NCBI GenBank assembly: GCA_002309585.1
Contig: DBXN01000130.1
Coordinates: 2,444-26,973 of the forward strand
Source of the DNA: Verrucomicrobia bacterium UBA1211
Lineage (GTDB): Bacteria; Verrucomicrobiota; Kiritimatiellia; RFP12; UBA1067
DNA length: 24,530 nucleotides
Direction: 5' to 3'
Shown: piece by piece, positions 21,668 to 24,530 of the stretch
Layout: every line of letters begins with the position of its first letter
Position numbering within the stretch: position 1 is the first letter of the stretch
Notes under the pieces: model-generated
What the model saw: only the letters and a program-made list of their open reading frames with translations
Told to the model about the DNA's origin: nothing
Database searches by the model: none
Made by a program: the position numbers and the translations under genes

Positions 21668-24025
21668 TTATTCGGTCATGACAATGGGCCGGATGTTACC
21701 GTTTGCGTCAAAGTACATCCGGTCGAGACAGGTCACGCGGTGATGGCCCGACTTGTTCGGAATCGGGCGGCGGTGGTAACAGATGTACCAATCATCGGTT
21801 CCGGGGACGTTGATGACGGAGTGGTGGCCCGCGCCCGTCGCAATCGGCCGCTGCGAGGCCAGAACCTGCCCCTTGAATTCAAAGGGGCCGAAGGGGGAGT
21901 CGCCCACGCTGTAGTTCACGCAATAGCTACTGGTTGTCCATGCGCCGCTCGAATACATGAAATACCATTTGCCCTTACGCTCGAACATGACCGACCCTTC
22001 GACATAGTTTTTCGGTGTCATGTCCCGCCAGATCCTGCCGTCCTCGAACGGCACCAGCGACTTGAAATCCGGCGCGAGTTTCACGAGATTACACCGTCCC
22101 CAACCGCCGTAAACCATATACCAATCACCCTTGTAGGTGAACACGTACTGGTCGATCGGCTGCGCCGCGTTCCAGAACTGGTCGATAAGCGGCTTACCGA
22201 TAAGATCCTTGTACGGGCCTTCCGGACGGTCGGCGACCGCCACACCGATACCGCCGTACTGGCCGATACCGGGTGTCGTTCTCGGCGTCATGTTGCCGCC
22301 TCTGCGGTCGATCGGATAGGCGTCGTTCGCGCCGAAAAAGATATAGTATTTGCCATCCTTCTCATGGGCGTCCGGGGCCCACATGCACCCCCGTACCCAT
22401 GAAAAGTCCTTCGCATCGACCGCACGGGGATGTTTCGTCCACGTTTTGAGGTCCTTGGAGGAGAAGACATCGATGAACAACTGTTCCGAATAAGCGTGGG
22501 AATAGGTCGGGAAGATCCAATACGTGTCGCCGTACCGGCGGATCTGCGGATCGGCATACCAACCATCGAAAAGCGGGTTGCGCCGCGGGGGCTTCGCATC
22601 GGACAGAAGTTCGATCTCATACACCTTCGGCGCGAACCGATGCGAACATCTGCCCTCTTTGAAAACCACCTTCACGCCGCTGACCTCAACGGGTGCCTTG
22701 AACGTGAGGGTATCGGCGACAACGGCACCTGAATACGCTTCGCGCCCGACCCCCGCGACGCCGACCGCCGCAACATCACGCCATTCGTCCTTCACCAACA
22801 GGAAAACATCATAACCGCCATCCTGATAGGTGGAGACAAATTCGGCCGTCTCCCAGTAGATCACCACGGAATGGATCGGCGCGGTCTCATCGAGCGCGAT
22901 GCCGCACCAATCGCCGGCATGCCAACGGTCGGGTTGGTAACCATCCGTTGTCCGTTTGCCGTCATTGAGCGTCGCGCAATCAAGCCGCCCGGCGTAAACT
23001 TTGGCATCGCACTGAATCGGCTTGCCGCGCAGCGCGTAGTTGAAGTCACCGGGCCTGAGCGCAACGGCCACCTCTTGTTCACTCCCCGTCTGAAAGGCGG
23101 CGATCGTGCGCACCTCGCGCTTGAATGCGGGCTTCTCGGCAACGAGATGGAAAACATAGGCATCAGGCAGGAATGTCAACGTGCCTTTGCCGTCCTTGTC
23201 GAGTACGCGGCTGTAGGCGCGCTTTGTCCGCTCGTCACGTAATGTGATGCGGGCCTGAGGCTCACCGGTGAACGAAACCGTGTAGAGGTCGCCGCCGAAG
23301 ATATGCTTATAGAAATTCTGCGCCATGAGAGTGTAGCCCGTGAGGTTGCCATGCAACCCGTCGGCAAGAATCTCCGGCTGTCCCCAGAGGAGGCGGTTTG
23401 TGTCCACGACAGGCAAGCCGAGCTTGCGGGCCAACGAAACAACCCGGTCGTGCACCGGCCCATTCACATTCTGGTCATGCCAGCCGTTCTGCGCGTAGGG
23501 CGGAGTGGATATTACGATCAACGATCCTTTATCGCGAAACGGCTTCACAAGATAGGTCTCATAATCCTTGTCAAAGTAGTTACCCCAATTCGCCCAATTA
23601 TCAAAGAGGGAATCGTTCGTCCCCATTTGAATAATCACGACATCGGGCGTATATGTCAAAGAGGAACGGTAACTGGGATCGTCATAGTAGAAATAGTCAT
23701 CGTTTACGCCGTCACCGTTCACGTCGACCTTCTCGCGCACATGACGCACTGCCGCCGCACCTTTGCCATGGTTCCGCACGGCATACTTCCGGCCATCCCT
23801 CTTACCGAGTGCGTCAAGGCATTCAGAGAGGTACTTGGGATAGTTGAACTGAGGCGTGCCCGCCGTAATCGAATCCCCTACGCACGCAACCCGGATCACA
23901 CCGTCGCCGTCGATGTCCCGGACGCGCGAAGCGATATCCCTATCGGTCGCATCGTCCTTCGGCACCTCCGCCCATACCGCAAAACCGGCCCATACGGCCG
24001 CCCACGCCAAAACCGCTCGTTTCAT
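21668..24025 (-). CDS. Modular SGNH esterase + carbohydrate-binding-like domain + GH43 glycosidase
   Basis: The protein has 785 residues from ATG 24025 (GGAGGCGGGAAG ribosome site), with signal peptide MKRAVLAWAAVWAGFAVWA. The SGNH domain (about 38-245) has GDSIT (Ser52), GTND (N137) and DGLHGN (D222, H225). It also carries two DxDxDG-type calcium-loop sequences, DIDGDG and DVNGDGVND. A middle region (about 320-475) looks like a discoidin/F5-8 type C fold. A GH43 five-bladed propeller follows from about 480, with WYADPQI (base D492), PIDQYVF (D625) and YVEGS (acid E676), all three expected catalytic residues. GH43 enzymes release arabinose, xylose or galactose side chains. It is the first gene of the operon and sits directly behind its promoter. 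Confidence 0.88.
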   Translation of the reverse strand: MKRAVLAWAAVWAGFAVWAEVPKDDATDRDIASRVRDIDGDGVIRVACVGDSITAGTPQFNYPKYLSECLDALGKRDGRKYAVRNHGKGAAAVRHVREKVDVNGDGVNDDYFYYDDPSYRSSLTYTPDVVIIQMGTNDSLFDNWANWGNYFDKDYETYLVKPFRDKGSLIVISTPPYAQNGWHDQNVNGPVHDRVVSLARKLGLPVVDTNRLLWGQPEILADGLHGNLTGYTLMAQNFYKHIFGGDLYTVSFTGEPQARITLRDERTKRAYSRVLDKDGKGTLTFLPDAYVFHLVAEKPAFKREVRTIAAFQTGSEQEVAVALRPGDFNYALRGKPIQCDAKVYAGRLDCATLNDGKRTTDGYQPDRWHAGDWCGIALDETAPIHSVVIYWETAEFVSTYQDGGYDVFLLVKDEWRDVAAVGVAGVGREAYSGAVVADTLTFKAPVEVSGVKVVFKEGRCSHRFAPKVYEIELLSDAKPPRRNPLFDGWYADPQIRRYGDTYWIFPTYSHAYSEQLFIDVFSSKDLKTWTKHPRAVDAKDFSWVRGCMWAPDAHEKDGKYYIFFGANDAYPIDRRGGNMTPRTTPGIGQYGGIGVAVADRPEGPYKDLIGKPLIDQFWNAAQPIDQYVFTYKGDWYMVYGGWGRCNLVKLAPDFKSLVPFEDGRIWRDMTPKNYVEGSVMFERKGKWYFMYSSGAWTTSSYCVNYSVGDSPFGPFEFKGQVLASQRPIATGAGHHSVINVPGTDDWYICYHRRPIPNKSGHHRVTCLDRMYFDANGNIRPIVMTE

Positions 24026-24088
24026 CTTCCCGCCTCCCGTTCCTAAACTGAACCCCGCCTCTATTCGGCGCTTTCCTTGATGGCGCAT

Positions 24089-24119
24089 ATCATACCATTG
24101 AAACTTCATGGTAAGTCAA
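24089..24119 (-). promoter_or_regulatory. Promoter of the GH43/esterase/fucosidase operon with internal dyad
   Basis: On the minus strand TTGACT (24119-24114), a 19-base spacer and TATGAT (24094-24089), with TGG as extended -10. The spacer is an imperfect dyad (24093-24113): TACCAT-T-GAA facing TTC-ATGGTA. A repressor bound there would block RNA polymerase. The leader is about 57 bases. Confidence 0.6.
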
Positions 24120-24191
24120 GCGAAAGGATAGGGCGCAATTCACCGTCGAAGTTAGGGTTGAAAACAACAGAGTCATTTGCAAAACCTACCG

Positions 24192-24512
24192 TTAGCGATG
24201 TGGCAAGGCCGCCTCGGCCTTGCCGCAAGGGCGCGGATCATCCGCCGGATAGCGCGTGTCTTTGCAAATCCCCCACAGCGTGACCACATGATTACCCTTA
24301 TGCCTCGCCGGAGTCCCGTGCAGATAGAGAATCCCGACCGCGCACCCCCGGACGATCCATGACTCAATCGTCGGAAACGTCTTCTCATCAAATGTCCGCA
24401 GGACGGCATAATAATCCGCCATCGTATAGTCGGGCAGCTTGGTGAAGACGTGGCGCGGACACACCTCGACACCATTCCCGTTTGACGGATCATCGTTTTC
24501 CCTTCTATACGT
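24192..24512 (-). pseudogene. Remnant of an IdeS/Mac-like cysteine protease
   Basis: A frame open from 24512, just after an in-frame TGA at 24515-24513, to TAA at 24192 encodes about 106 residues. The best start is GTG 24464 (90 residues), with no clear ribosome site. Segments SWIVRGCAVGILYLHG and GNHVVTLWGICKD resemble the late part of IdeS/Mac-type papain-fold proteases, where His of the GHxxTLWG motif is catalytic. The catalytic Cys region and the later Asp region are absent. The last dozen residues (CGKAEAALPHR) come from a palindrome rather than the family. It looks truncated at both ends. The family call is by motif only. Confidence 0.45.
24199..24227. repeat. Perfect GC-rich palindrome (REP-like)
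   Basis: GGCAAGGCCG and CGGCCTTGCC pair perfectly around a CCT loop, extending to a 13-base stem with one wobble pair. No T tract follows on either strand, so it is not a standard terminator. It may be a repetitive extragenic palindrome. Confidence 0.6.
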
Positions 24513-24530
24513 TCAAATGGAAACAACTGG

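Noticed and set aside
24173..24526. 117-residue minus-strand frame with ATG at the right edge
   Set aside because: It is Arg-rich and overlaps the frame that shows protease-like motifs. A frameshift linking the two cannot be excluded.
1..24530. tRNA, rRNA, CRISPR arrays, integrase or phage genes
   Set aside because: I saw no cloverleaf-like tRNA, repeat-spacer array or recombinase motif anywhere in the window.

Overview
The window carries one continuous run of genes, all read from the minus strand. It is coding-dense, with no gap longer than about 230 bases. No rRNA, tRNA, ribosomal protein or other taxonomic marker is present. The gene content is rich in secreted glycoside hydrolases, SGNH esterases, a Tat-exported TIM-barrel protein and Lpp-type murein maintenance. 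This points to a Gram-negative glycan degrader and fits the PVC group (Kiritimatiellota, Lentisphaerota or Verrucomicrobiota) better than most. That placement is inference.

Read in transcription order (high to low coordinates), the layout is as follows. (1) At the right edge lies a remnant of an IdeS/Mac-like cysteine protease, cut by a perfect palindrome. (2) A four-gene polysaccharide operon runs from 24025 to 17184 behind a convincing sigma70-type promoter that has a dyad between -35 and -10. It encodes an SGNH esterase + GH43 protein, a transglutaminase-like protein, a double SGNH/sialate-O-acetylesterase protein and a GH29 alpha-L-fucosidase. (3) A second block (16956 to 9490) has its own promoter and three 22-bp-spaced repeats. 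It encodes an 893-residue cytosolic-looking protein with PI3/PI4-kinase-like motifs, a small very acidic protein, a YafK/DpaA-like L,D-transpeptidase-fold protein, an NhaC-type antiporter and a B12-type radical SAM protein. (4) A three-gene glycan operon (9358 to 4236) encodes a sialidase-fold protein with a binding module, a GH105 + DUF4861 protein and a Tat-exported GH20-like barrel. It is bounded by a TATAAT box and a two-hairpin terminator. (5) A block from 4096 to 1898 encodes a membrane protein with a natural polyhistidine tract and a DUF362 ferredoxin-like protein, then the first 21 codons of a cysteine synthase. (6) At about 1822 the cysteine synthase stops abruptly and the frame continues into an AT-richer segment with a secreted HExxH metallopeptidase and a translationally overlapping secreted protein that leaves the window.

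The two carbohydrate operons look like complementary depolymerisation systems. Esterases remove acyl groups. Fucosidase, GH43, sialidase-fold and GH105 enzymes trim side chains and unsaturated uronates of a complex fucosylated or pectin-like glycan. The most unusual element is the kinase-like protein with its small acidic neighbour. They resemble a secreted effector with a chaperone, or alternatively a toxin-like kinase with a partner, but no secretion machinery is in the window. The most suspicious element is the cysteine synthase/metallopeptidase junction, which is either a real rearrangement or an assembly chimera.
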